From contig CAMLEX010000004.1 in the NCBI GenBank assembly GCA_946479055.1, positions 1-24,200 of the forward strand: a stretch of 24,200 nucleotides of DNA, in the 5' to 3' direction. This document shows, piece by piece, positions 8,000 to 15,393 of this stretch; position 1 is the first letter of the stretch, and each line of letters starts with the position of its first letter. This DNA comes from an uncultured Bacteroidota bacterium (GTDB lineage: Bacteria; Bacteroidota; Bacteroidia; Chitinophagales; Chitinophagaceae). The position numbers and the translations under genes are program-made. Under the pieces are notes generated by a model. The model saw only the letters and a list, made by a program, of their open reading frames with translations. It was not told the origin of the DNA and did not search any database.

Positions 8000-8578
8000 T
8001 TATTCATCTTCACTCCATACTACTTTAACAGTAGAAGTTGTTTCAGGTTGACCTTTTAACTGTTTAATAGTTATTATCTGGAAACTTTCATCTATCCTCC
8101 AAAGCAATCTTTTTTGTACTGAACTATCTTTTGAATTGATTACCTGGTTAATGATAATGTTTGTTACTTTATCACCGGAAGGATCAGGTTTAATTAATAC
8201 TTCCTGGCGTTGAATTTCTTCTTTCTCAGATTTTAAAGGTATATAAGTAAGCATTACACGGTTCATCGTTTCGTCAAATTGTTTCTCTTCGGTATACCTG
8301 TCTTCATATTTTGAAGAAGATAGATCGGGGATAGACAAAAAATCTTTAGCAGCTTCCCTGAACTGTTCACGATGAATATAGATGGTATCAGTTGTAATGC
8401 TATCAACGGATACTATTTTACGAATTGAATACAGGGAAGTATCAATATCTGCTACCTGACTTTGGATATAAGAAAGAACGGGAAAAAATTTTTCGTGTTT
8501 ACTTTTATCTTTTTGTTTACAGGAAAAAAAGGATACCAGGAATATTGCAAATATTGGAACCTTAAAGTTGATCTTCAT
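8000..8578 (-). CDS. Small lipoprotein of unknown function, upstream of uvrC
   Basis: I do not recognise this protein. With the start at ATG 8578 it has 192 residues and a lipoprotein signal (MKINFKVPIFAIFLVSFFSC), placing the lipidated cysteine at residue 20. In-frame ATGs at 8590 and 8602 (and a longer frame to 8641) would lengthen the n-region. A TAnnTTTG-like sequence on the minus strand at 8615-8622 (last base A instead of G) would suit the 8602 start, so the exact start is uncertain. The mature part is polar and rich in Lys, Glu, Ser and Thr, without repeats or membrane helices. The stop is two bases from the uvrC ATG. That spacing implies shared transcription but need not mean a shared role. 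Confidence 0.7.
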   Translation of the reverse strand: MKINFKVPIFAIFLVSFFSCKQKDKSKHEKFFPVLSYIQSQVADIDTSLYSIRKIVSVDSITTDTIYIHREQFREAAKDFLSIPDLSSSKYEDRYTEEKQFDETMNRVMLTYIPLKSEKEEIQRQEVLIKPDPSGDKVTNIIINQVINSKDSSVQKRLLWRIDESFQIITIKQLKGQPETTSTVKVVWSEDE

Positions 8579-8656
8579 TTCTTTAGCCATAAAGGTGTTC
8601 ATATATTCAGAATGTAAAATTAATTGAAAACAGTGCTGCAAGATATTCTTGTATTA

Positions 8657-8696
8657 GAAAAAAACATCCCGTCTTGTATAAATTCAGACGGGATGC
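8657..8696 (-). terminator. Intrinsic terminator of the sigma factor operon
   Basis: A perfect 10-base-pair stem pairs CATCCCGTCT (8665-8674) with AGACGGGATG (8686-8695) around an 11-base loop. Read on the minus strand, the stem is followed at once by a run of seven T. It lies 30 bases past the stop of the barrel-like protein gene and separates this operon from the lipoprotein-uvrC pair. Confidence 0.85.
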
Positions 8697-8725
8697 TTAC
8701 ATAATTTTAGGATAATATAGAAAAA

Positions 8726-10108
8726 TTATTCATTGAGTGTAACACCTACTTTCACGCCAAAGTCAAACAGGTTTTCTTTGACAGGGTAGGTATTGTGAAA
8801 ACTCGAAAGTAGCTGGTACCGGACCTGCGGACCAACCTGCCATTTTGTTTTACCATTTGTATAATTAACAAACGTCTCAAAACCCGTATTTAGATTAACA
8901 TGGCGTATCAGCCGTGGTACTTCCGCATAGTTTTTATAATCGGTTGAAATAAGGTATGCTCTGTCTTGCAATATATAAGTAGGTTGCAGAGTACCGGCAA
9001 TCCCTAAATTTGTTTTATTGTTGCCAAACAATTTGATTTCAGCTCCTATAGGTACAGAAATAGAAAAATAATAATTCTTCAGCCAATCCGACTTATAGCC
9101 AGCATAATTACGATAATAGGTCCAGGTAGATATTGAACTGTTGCCATTCCCTCCATTCAGGTCAATAGTAGCAACTTCCCCATTAAAAGCATAGGCTTTT
9201 ATATCATACCGGTTGATGTTGAATTGCACACCCCCACGTAATTTCAGGCTCCTTGTTATGGGGTATCTGCCAGATATTCCTATCTGCAGTCCCATATCAG
9301 GTTTATGAGTAACAGCGCTGTTTACATCACTTAAAGAGGCAAATGGATAATTGGATGCGGATGGATTATCCAGGGATTTATTTAAACTGAGCTTCCGATA
9401 GCTAACTGTTGGTGTAATAAATAATTGCCAGCTTACTTTTTTTACGGTTTTTTTAAATAGATAGGCATTAGTCACACTTTCGATCGTAAGAGGAATGTAT
9501 ATATTATCATTTTTAACGTGGTTGGATTTATCAACTGCAATAATCCCCCTTTGATTTTTAAAAGATATTTTTTCAATATCCACTACAATTGGGTCAATTA
9601 CGGCATTCCTTCTATTAATAGTAATGACTGATGAAGGTTGAGTCGCTTCAGCTATGACATCTGTATATTGTTGCGCAACTGGCAATAATATATCGGTAAT
9701 TCTTTTCGAAGTGTTTTCTAAAGGAGAAGAAGTTAAGCTGGTTCGTCCTGATCCGTTTACAGAAGAGTTTTTTGAATTTGCATCCACTTCAGTAAAAGGG
9801 AGTAATTTTTTAATACCCTCGTAATTTTTCTGAATTGATTCGGACTTATCAATGGTTAAAGAAGCTGGGCTATCCTTTAATAGTCCTATATCATTTTCTT
9901 TAGTTGAATGAGGCTGTGTAGTCATTACCCATGTAACTGCACCACCTGTCATTAATAGTATGAAGCCAAGCCAGAATCCATACCATTTTCTGCGGGTGTG
10001 TAACGCACTATTGACGCCTCTCCATACCTTATCCGACGGAAACATCCGGTATTGATCAGCGTTTTGTTTTACGTACTGCTCAAAATCTTTATTAAAGTTA
10101 CTCTCCAT
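8726..10108 (-). CDS. Sigma-linked membrane protein with outer-membrane beta-barrel-like C-terminal domain
   Basis: The 460-residue protein begins with a soluble segment of about 40 residues (FEQYVKQNADQYRMFPSDKVWRG is its first part), as in anti-sigma-like proteins, followed by one membrane helix at about 43-63. A Ser/Thr/Asn-rich, low-complexity stretch runs to about residue 224. From about 225 to 460 the sequence alternates polar and hydrophobic residues with many aromatic and Gly residues (SWQLFITPTVSYRKL, MGLQIGISGRYPI, KLRGGVQFNINRYDI, NYYFSISVPIGAEI, WQVGPQVRYQLL, LFDFGVKVGVTL), which looks like an outer-membrane beta-barrel domain. The gene follows an ECF sigma gene after 26 bases and probably shares its transcript. 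A role in holding or releasing that sigma factor is plausible but is inference. No named gene is recognised. Confidence 0.8.
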   Translation of the reverse strand: MESNFNKDFEQYVKQNADQYRMFPSDKVWRGVNSALHTRRKWYGFWLGFILLMTGGAVTWVMTTQPHSTKENDIGLLKDSPASLTIDKSESIQKNYEGIKKLLPFTEVDANSKNSSVNGSGRTSLTSSPLENTSKRITDILLPVAQQYTDVIAEATQPSSVITINRRNAVIDPIVVDIEKISFKNQRGIIAVDKSNHVKNDNIYIPLTIESVTNAYLFKKTVKKVSWQLFITPTVSYRKLSLNKSLDNPSASNYPFASLSDVNSAVTHKPDMGLQIGISGRYPITRSLKLRGGVQFNINRYDIKAYAFNGEVATIDLNGGNGNSSISTWTYYRNYAGYKSDWLKNYYFSISVPIGAEIKLFGNNKTNLGIAGTLQPTYILQDRAYLISTDYKNYAEVPRLIRHVNLNTGFETFVNYTNGKTKWQVGPQVRYQLLSSFHNTYPVKENLFDFGVKVGVTLNE

Positions 10109-10134
10109 AACCAGTTAAATATTTAGGATACGAA

Positions 10135-10716
10135 TTACCGTTGGTTAACTGCGACAAGCCAATCGGTATCGTGTTTTGGTTTTTGTATAATTCTCTTTCT
10201 CACTAAAATATCTTCCAGCATCGCTTTTGCCCGGGTATACTGACTTCTGCTTGTGCTTTCTTCAATGTCAAGCATATCAGCAATTTCCCGATGGCTATAT
10301 CCTTCCACAGCATATAAATTCAAAACGGTGCGGTACCCAATAGGTAATAATCGAATACACTCTACCACCTGTTTTGCCTGTATAATAGCTGGAATACTTT
10401 CTTCTCTTACCTGGATACCAGTGGCATAAATAATATCTACACTTTCATTGAACTTTTTATTTTTCTTCAGGATATTGATACAGGTGTGAACGATAATACG
10501 TCTGACCCACCCTTCAAAAGCGCCGCGGTTTTCAAAAGTATGTATCTGTAAAAAGACTTTGATAAAGCCTTCCTGCAACATATCTTCTGCATCTTCGCGG
10601 TTGTGCCCGTACCGATAACAAACCGCCAGCATTTTTGAACTATACTTGTTATATAGTTCCCGCTGGGCGGTAGCATTATTACTTAAACAACCCTTTAAAA
10701 TGGCTTCCTCGGTCAT
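10135..10716 (-). CDS. RNA polymerase sigma factor, ECF (sigma-70 family)
   Basis: This 193-residue protein has the two-domain plan of ECF sigma factors, which direct RNA polymerase to a limited set of stress or surface-function promoters. Region 2 is at about residues 18-88, with the conserved DAEDMLQEGFIKVF core-binding helix and FEGWVRRIIVHTCINILKK for -10 recognition. Region 4 is at about 113-172, with the helix-turn-helix YSHREIADMLDIEESTSRSQYTRAK. The linker between them is short, as usual. The start is ATG 10716. A 6-base inverted repeat (TTGTCT at 10730-10735, AGACAA at 10743-10748) lies 14 bases upstream and could be a regulatory site, though it is short. The downstream membrane protein is the likely partner. 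Target genes cannot be told from the window. Confidence 0.92.
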   Translation of the reverse strand: MTEEAILKGCLSNNATAQRELYNKYSSKMLAVCYRYGHNREDAEDMLQEGFIKVFLQIHTFENRGAFEGWVRRIIVHTCINILKKNKKFNESVDIIYATGIQVREESIPAIIQAKQVVECIRLLPIGYRTVLNLYAVEGYSHREIADMLDIEESTSRSQYTRAKAMLEDILVRKRIIQKPKHDTDWLVAVNQR

Positions 10717-10810
10717 ATATGCCGTTTGGTTGTCTGTAAGTTAGACAATTTTTGTAAATAAATGCTGCACAGGATCGTAAAATTCGCCGTGGTTTCAGGA
10801 AGAAATACGA

Positions 10811-11296
10811 CTATTTTTTTCGTACCAGGCTATCCATCGGATACCTGGCTTCCAGGCTGTCCCGTATTGTAACTGCCCAGCTTATCAATTTAGTTTTTTC
10901 TGCTTCCGTAAGTTTAGCCTCTTTGTGCACCCAGGTGTATGAATCTAATGGCATTTCATTTTCTTTTAGCTGCTCGGCTATTTCTTCCATTTTATGGTAT
11001 TGGGATCGAAGACTTCTATTAGTGTATTCATCTAAATTCAGGTGCTTTTTTCCATCTTTTACATGATGATCCATCCACCAGTCTACCGGTTGAATTCGGG
11101 TATACCAGGGATAATTCGTGTTATTAGTATGGCAGTCATTACAGGCTTTTGCTAATATAATCTTAACATCCTCCGGTACAGCATAAACGTTTCCTATGTA
11201 ATTAGCTTGTGGACCGGATGCTTTATTCTTTTTTGGATGAATAAACTGAATTATAATTACCGTAAATAGTAAAGCAAGTAGTATTTTTTTCAGCAT
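10811..11296 (-). CDS. Haem-binding domain protein (single-haem cytochrome c-like)
   Basis: The 161-residue protein has an N-terminal hydrophobic helix (residues 2-19) that acts as a signal or membrane anchor, so the rest is expected in the periplasm. A CNDCH motif (Cys52, Cys55, His56) is the covalent haem c site, followed by NNTNYPWYTRIQPVDWWMDHHVKDGKKHLN, a block typical of the Haem_bd family (PF14376, named from memory). Met104 in KENEMPLDSY is a possible second iron ligand. These small proteins are found in many Bacteroidota; their electron partner is mostly unknown. The gene lies 18 bases after gpmI on the same strand and is likely co-transcribed with it, with no obvious functional link. 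No clear terminator follows, so read-through towards the sigma factor gene is possible. Confidence 0.85.
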   Translation of the reverse strand: MLKKILLALLFTVIIIQFIHPKKNKASGPQANYIGNVYAVPEDVKIILAKACNDCHTNNTNYPWYTRIQPVDWWMDHHVKDGKKHLNLDEYTNRSLRSQYHKMEEIAEQLKENEMPLDSYTWVHKEAKLTEAEKTKLISWAVTIRDSLEARYPMDSLVRKK

Positions 11297-11314
11297 GTCT
11301 TTATCCTGAAATTA

Positions 11315-12844
11315 TTATTTATCGGTTAAAATTTCTCCGGTCATTTCAGCTGGAATAGGCAATTGCATCATGTGTAATATAGTTGGGGCAATATCAGCAA
11401 GTTTACCAGACTTAATTGTTCCCTTCCAGTCATTATCAATTATAAAAAAAGGAACAGGATTAAGAGTATGCGCTGTATTTGGAGAGCCATCTTCATTGAC
11501 CAGGTAATCCGAATTGCCATGATCAGCAGTAAGAAAAATAGTATAGCTGTTTGCTAATCCCGCTGTTACAACCTGTTCAACGCATTTATCTACTGTTTCC
11601 GCCGCTTTGATAGCAGCATTCCAAATACCGGTGTGGCCTACCATATCGGCATTTGCATAATTAAGGCAAATAAAATCAGCAGAACGTTTTTCTATTTCAG
11701 GTAATAGTGCATCCGTCATTTCAAATGCACTCATTTCAGGTTTCAGATCATAAGTGGCCACTTTGGGGGAAGGGATCATGATTCTTGTTTCTCCATCAAA
11801 TGGCACTTCACGTCCACCGCTGAAAAAGAAGGATACATGCGGATATTTTTCCGTTTCGGCAATACGTATCTGTTTCAATCCCTGTTGTTGCAATATTTCG
11901 CCAAGTGTATTCTTCAAATCATCATTTTCAAAAACAACATGAACATTTTGAAAACTTTGATCGTACTGCGTCATAGTTGTATAATGCAGTGCTAATTTCT
12001 TCATGGCAAATTCCGGAAAATCTTTTTGTGTCAATACTTCTGTTATTTCCCGGCACCGGTCAGTACGGAAATTAAAACAGATCGCTACATCGCCATCTTT
12101 TATCGTCGTTACCGGGCGGTGATCTTTGTTTGTAATCACAGTCGGTTTGATAAATTCATCTGTTACCTTATTCCGGTAAGATTCTTCAATAGCTGCAACA
12201 GCATCGGTGGAAAGTTCACCAATTCCCTGGATCAGGGCGTCATATGCTAATTTTATTCTTTCCCATCGTTTATCTCTATCCATGGCATAATAACGGCCAC
12301 TAACTGTAGCAATTTTACCCACTGATTTATTCAAATGTTCCTGTAATTCTTTTAGAAAACCTAAACCGCTTTTTGGATCGCAATCACGACCATCTGTAAA
12401 AGCATGAATAAAGACATCAGACAATCCTTCAGCCTTGCATATATCAACGATCGCTTTTAAATGATTGATGTGCGAGTGAACTCCACCATCGCTCACCAAT
12501 CCTAAAAGATGAAGTGGCTTATTGTTTTGTTTGGCAAATCTTACGGCCGTTAACAAGTGTTCGTTTTTTGCAAAAGAACCATCCCGGATTCCAACATTGA
12601 TGCGCTGTAATTCCTGGTAAACGATACGACCTGCACCCAAGTTCAAGTGGCCCACTTCAGAATTGCCCATTTGTCCATCTGGCAGCCCTACAAGCTCCCC
12701 ACAAGTAGTGAGAGTTGTATTTGGATATTTCGAATATAAAGATTTAGTAAAAGGAACGTTTGCATGCTGGATGGCATCAGAAGATGCAACTTTTCCCAAT
12801 CCCCAGCCGTCCATTATGATCAGAATAACTCGTTTTTGTGACAT
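11315..12844 (-). CDS. gpmI: 2,3-bisphosphoglycerate-independent phosphoglycerate mutase
   Basis: GpmI interconverts 3-phosphoglycerate and 2-phosphoglycerate in glycolysis and gluconeogenesis in the cytoplasm, using two Mn ions and a phosphoserine intermediate. The 509-residue length is normal. The metal and catalytic motifs are in order: IIMDGWG with Asp12, the nucleophile Ser62 in GQMGNSEVGHLNLGAGR, HAFTDGRDCDP for substrate binding, FNFRTDRCREIT, and near the C-terminus YANADMVGHTG and LTADHGNSD for metal binding. The start is ATG 12844, about 90 bases downstream of a candidate promoter element. It appears to be the first gene of a two-gene unit with the haem-binding protein. Confidence 0.97.
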   Translation of the reverse strand: MSQKRVILIIMDGWGLGKVASSDAIQHANVPFTKSLYSKYPNTTLTTCGELVGLPDGQMGNSEVGHLNLGAGRIVYQELQRINVGIRDGSFAKNEHLLTAVRFAKQNNKPLHLLGLVSDGGVHSHINHLKAIVDICKAEGLSDVFIHAFTDGRDCDPKSGLGFLKELQEHLNKSVGKIATVSGRYYAMDRDKRWERIKLAYDALIQGIGELSTDAVAAIEESYRNKVTDEFIKPTVITNKDHRPVTTIKDGDVAICFNFRTDRCREITEVLTQKDFPEFAMKKLALHYTTMTQYDQSFQNVHVVFENDDLKNTLGEILQQQGLKQIRIAETEKYPHVSFFFSGGREVPFDGETRIMIPSPKVATYDLKPEMSAFEMTDALLPEIEKRSADFICLNYANADMVGHTGIWNAAIKAAETVDKCVEQVVTAGLANSYTIFLTADHGNSDYLVNEDGSPNTAHTLNPVPFFIIDNDWKGTIKSGKLADIAPTILHMMQLPIPAEMTGEILTDK

Positions 12845-12934
12845 TAGTTGTTTAATTGTTTAAGTGGTACAAATTCATTCATTATCAGGTAACAATGCGT
12901 TGTAAATTTACAGATCATTCATCTATTTTAGTTG

Positions 12935-12942
12935 CAAAGATA
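12935..12942 (-). promoter_or_regulatory. Candidate -7 promoter element for gpmI
   Basis: Read on the minus strand, 12942-12935 is TATCTTTG, an exact match to TAnnTTTG. It would give gpmI an untranslated leader of about 80-85 bases. I see no TTG at the proper -33 distance, so support is from the -7 element alone. The region is shared with the divergent DUF4783 gene. Confidence 0.35.
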
Positions 12943-13035
12943 TTTAACAACCGGATTTTATTATTTTAGTATTCTATTGATCCATACCCTATGGCATATT
13001 TTAAGTTTTAAAGCCCTGTGAAAAACAAATTTATT

Positions 13036-13428
13036 ATGAAAGCGATTGTTACATCTTTTTTAGTGTCTTTATTGCTAGTATTATCCTCTTTTGCCCAATC
13101 ATCGGGCAATATTGATGGAGTAATAAGCGCATTACGTTCGGGAAATGCTTCGGGGTTGGCAAAATATTTTGACGACAACGTTGAACTTTCATTACCCGTT
13201 AAAAGTGATAGTTACAGCAGGGCGCAGGCATTGGTGATCCTTAAAGATTTTTTTGCCAATAATGGCGTAAAAAATTTCGAATTAAAACACAAGGGTGACT
13301 CACCCGGGGGGAATTATTGTATTGGTACCTTGCAAACAAAATCAGGAAATTTCCGGGCCCATGTGTTTATGAAAACAAAAGGGGGCAAAGAAGTCTTGAA
13401 GGAAATAAGATTTCAATCTATTGAATAA
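13036..13428 (+). CDS. DUF4783 family secreted protein
   Basis: The 130-residue product starts at ATG 13036, which gives a clean signal peptide (MKAIVTSFLVSLLLVLSSFA, cut before Gln21); a GTG at 13018 would add six residues and is less likely. The mature protein of about 110 residues has the NTF2-like pattern seen in DUF4783: an initial helix (IDGVISALRSGNASGLAKYF), a short strand pair, then KHKGDSPGGNYCIGTL and a final strand FRAHVFMKTKGG. Such proteins are common in Bacteroidota, often next to nadC as here, but their role is unknown. A terminator follows within 25 bases of the stop, so it seems to be a single-gene unit. Confidence 0.85.
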   Translation: MKAIVTSFLVSLLLVLSSFAQSSGNIDGVISALRSGNASGLAKYFDDNVELSLPVKSDSYSRAQALVILKDFFANNGVKNFELKHKGDSPGGNYCIGTLQTKSGNFRAHVFMKTKGGKEVLKEIRFQSIE

Positions 13429-13449
13429 TTTGAAAGCAGAAATAATCAG

Positions 13450-13486
13450 AAGCCTTTCCGCATACCGGGAAGGCTTTCTTATTTTT
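13450..13486 (+). terminator. Terminator between the DUF4783 gene and nadC
   Basis: AGCCTTTCC (13451-13459) pairs with GGGAAGGCT (13467-13475) over 9 pairs with one G-T, around a 7-base loop, and leads into a T-rich stretch. The T-rich tail overlaps the candidate nadC promoter element, so the two units are packed tightly. Confidence 0.75.
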
Positions 13487-13487
13487 G
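13480..13487 (+). promoter_or_regulatory. Candidate -7 element for nadC, implying a leaderless or near-leaderless mRNA
   Basis: TATTTTTG matches TAnnTTTG exactly and ends just 4 bases before the nadC ATG at 13492. With the usual spacing from a -7 element, transcription would start at or very near the ATG. No TTG is seen at the -33 position because the terminator stem of the previous gene lies there, so this needs caution. Confidence 0.35.
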
Positions 13488-13491
13488 TACA

Positions 13492-14352
13492 ATGAGTTTT
13501 GAAAATCAATTATATCACCTGGTGGATGAAGCCCTGAAAGAAGACGTTGGTGATGGAGATCATTCGACCCTATCATGTATTTCTGCTGATGCAAGAGGAA
13601 AAGCTGTATTAAAAATAAAACAGGATGGAATACTGGCGGGGATGGACGTAGCAAAAAAAATATTTGAATATAAAGAGCCGGGATCTGTTTTTTCTGCCTA
13701 TAAAAAAGATGGCGATAAGATGATCTTTGGTGAAATGGCTTTTGAAGTTGAAGCTTCAGTTCATACTATTCTGCAATGTGAACGATTAGTGTTGAACTGT
13801 ATGCAAAGAATGAGTGGTATAGCTACTTTAACAAAAGAGTACACGGATAGATTAACCGGCTATAAAACCCGTCTACTTGATACACGGAAAACGACTCCTA
13901 ATTTCCGTTTGCTGGAGAAAGAAGCTGTGCGGATTGGCGGTGGCGTCAATCACCGTTTTGGTTTGTTTGACATGATCATGCTTAAAGACAATCATATTGA
14001 TTATTGTGGCGGTATCGAAAAGGCCATTGAAAAAGCCTATCATTATGTGGTAACTAAAAAGCCCGGATTAAAAATTGAAGTAGAAACAAGAAGTATTGAT
14101 GATGTAAAGAGAGTATTGGTAATGGGAAAAGAAAAAGTGTTTCGTATAATGCTTGATAATTTTAAGCCAGAACAAATAGAAGAAGCCGTATTACTGATCA
14201 AAGAGGATTTTGAAACCGAAGCAAGCGGGGGTATAAACCTGGATAACATTGAAGAATATGCAAAGGCCGGTGTTGATTATATAAGCGTTGGTGCATTGAT
14301 TCACCAGGCGAAAAGCCTGGATCTGAGTTTGAAGGCGGTAATAGTAAATTAG
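13492..14352 (+). CDS. nadC: Nicotinate-nucleotide pyrophosphorylase (quinolinate phosphoribosyltransferase)
   Basis: NadC converts quinolinate and PRPP to nicotinate mononucleotide in de novo NAD synthesis. The 286-residue protein has the normal length and both domains. The N-terminal part carries EDVGDGDHST (residues 17-26), a family signature. The alpha/beta barrel carries QRMSGIAT with Arg106, LLDTRKTTPNFRLLEKEAV (Arg132, Lys133 and Lys143 at the substrate site), GGGVNHRFGLFDMIMLKDNHI (His154, Arg155, Lys165), and later acidic residues in IEVETRS and MLDNF plus EASGGINLDNI for the phosphate end. The start is ATG 13492. nadE, the last step of the same pathway, is also in this window, about 6 kb away. 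The SUI1-like gene follows after 42 bases. Confidence 0.97.
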   Translation: MSFENQLYHLVDEALKEDVGDGDHSTLSCISADARGKAVLKIKQDGILAGMDVAKKIFEYKEPGSVFSAYKKDGDKMIFGEMAFEVEASVHTILQCERLVLNCMQRMSGIATLTKEYTDRLTGYKTRLLDTRKTTPNFRLLEKEAVRIGGGVNHRFGLFDMIMLKDNHIDYCGGIEKAIEKAYHYVVTKKPGLKIEVETRSIDDVKRVLVMGKEKVFRIMLDNFKPEQIEEAVLLIKEDFETEASGGINLDNIEEYAKAGVDYISVGALIHQAKSLDLSLKAVIVN

Positions 14353-14394
14353 TGCAAAGTTTTTACTGCTGATTGATCTATAAAAAATAAAAGC

Positions 14395-14736
14395 ATGTCA
14401 AAGAAAAATAAGCCGGATAACAGGGGATTTGTTTACAGTACTGATCCTGCATTTAGTTTTGAAGAAGACAAGGAAAATATTGATACATTACCAGTAGCAC
14501 AACAAAAATTGAAAGTGAGGCTTGATACAAAACACAGAGCTGGCAAAGCTGTTACACTGGTTGAGGGTTTTGTTGGCCAGGAGCAAGACCTGGAAGATTT
14601 AGGCAAAAAGCTTAAAAGTTTTTGCGGAACCGGAGGATCGGCAAAAGATGGAGAAATTATTGTCCAGGGAGACCAACGGGAAAAAGTATTGCAGTGGCTT
14701 TTAAAGAATGGGTATTCAAAAACAAAAAAAGTTTAG
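14395..14736 (+). CDS. SUI1/eIF1-like translation factor (YciH family)
   Basis: The 113-residue protein has an acidic and Lys-rich N-terminal third and a SUI1 domain at about residues 40-110, with LKVRLDTKHRAGKAVTLVEG, LGKKLKSFCGTGGSAKDGEI and IIVQGDQREKVLQWLLKNGY, the usual signature blocks of YciH and eIF1. YciH-like proteins bind near the ribosomal P site and affect start-codon choice in vitro; their role in bacteria is still debated. The gene follows nadC by 42 bases on the same strand and may be transcribed with it. The start is ATG 14395. Confidence 0.92.
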   Translation: MSKKNKPDNRGFVYSTDPAFSFEEDKENIDTLPVAQQKLKVRLDTKHRAGKAVTLVEGFVGQEQDLEDLGKKLKSFCGTGGSAKDGEIIVQGDQREKVLQWLLKNGYSKTKKV

Positions 14737-14769
14737 CAATGGTTTTCAGACGAACTCTTATTATAAATA

Positions 14770-14949
14770 ATGAATAGTCCCTGGATATTATGCGGCATTG
14801 GAATCATCTTCTGCATTACAGGAGTTTATTTCTTTTTTAAAAATGTCTATGAAGAAAATCAATCAGTGAGTTGGCCTGTGATAATTATGATAATGGGAGT
14901 TTTCCTCATAGCGGCAGGAACGGCCAGGTATTTTAAACTGATTGATTAA
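14770..14949 (+). CDS. Small two-helix membrane protein, 59 residues
   Basis: An intact frame from ATG 14770 to TAA 14949 encodes 59 residues with two hydrophobic segments (about 4-23, WILCGIGIIFCITGVYFFF; and about 37-52, VIIMIMGVFLIAAGTA), joined by a charged and polar loop (KNVYEENQSVSWP) and ending in RYFKLID. It lies 33 bases after the SUI1 gene on the same strand and ends 3 bases from the convergent stop of the CDGSH gene. The hydrophobic pattern, good codon use and tight fit in the gap support a real gene. I do not recognise a family, and its function is unknown. Confidence 0.65.
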   Translation: MNSPWILCGIGIIFCITGVYFFFKNVYEENQSVSWPVIIMIMGVFLIAAGTARYFKLID

Positions 14950-14952
14950 AAC

Positions 14953-15393
14953 CTATCCTTTAAACTCTATCTTTTTATGATGGCCGTCACAGTAAGGTTT
15001 GTTTTGTGATGAACCACAACGGCATAAGGCAACCGTCCCGGTTTTTAATTCTTCTTTCCCATCACTGTGTATAATCAAACATTCAGATTTAATAAGATAC
15101 GGTCCGTTAGGTGTTACTTCTACTTTTAGCTTTGTTGCTGATTCCGATACAACTTTTTCGGGTTCACCGGTAGCCTCACTATTCAAAAAATAACTCAAGG
15201 CTCCGCTCGGGCATTTTCTTACCTGTTCAATGATCTTTTCCGTGGTGGCTCCATCCATTTTGATCCATGGCCTTTCTTTTGGATTAAACACTTCGATCAA
15301 TCCTTTCCAGCAAATAGTAGAATGTATGCAAACTTTCGGTTTCCATACTACCGTCACTTCATTATTTGTATAGTGGAGAATTTCTTTAGGCAT
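14953..15393 (-). CDS. Iron-sulfur protein: Fer4_19 domain plus CDGSH domain
   Basis: The 146-residue protein joins two iron-sulfur modules. The N-terminal part (about 6-72) is a divergent single-cluster ferredoxin domain of the YjdI/Fer4_19 type, with Cys22, Cys28 and Cys61 in VCIHSTICWKGL and RKCPSGALSY. The C-terminal part (about 95-146) has a CDGSH motif, Cys124-x-Cys126 ... Cys135-Asp-Gly-His-His139, which holds a 2Fe-2S cluster through three Cys and one His. No signal peptide is present, so it is cytoplasmic. Its role is probably redox or cluster transfer; the substrate is unknown. The start codon directly abuts one arm of a 147-base inverted-repeat element that fills the gap to the upstream isocitrate dehydrogenase gene. 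Confidence 0.88.
   Translation of the reverse strand: MPKEILHYTNNEVTVVWKPKVCIHSTICWKGLIEVFNPKERPWIKMDGATTEKIIEQVRKCPSGALSYFLNSEATGEPEKVVSESATKLKVEVTPNGPYLIKSECLIIHSDGKEELKTGTVALCRCGSSQNKPYCDGHHKKIEFKG

Noticed and set aside
13018..13035. GTG start of the DUF4783 gene
   Set aside because: ATG 13036 gives a normal signal peptide; the GTG adds six residues without support.
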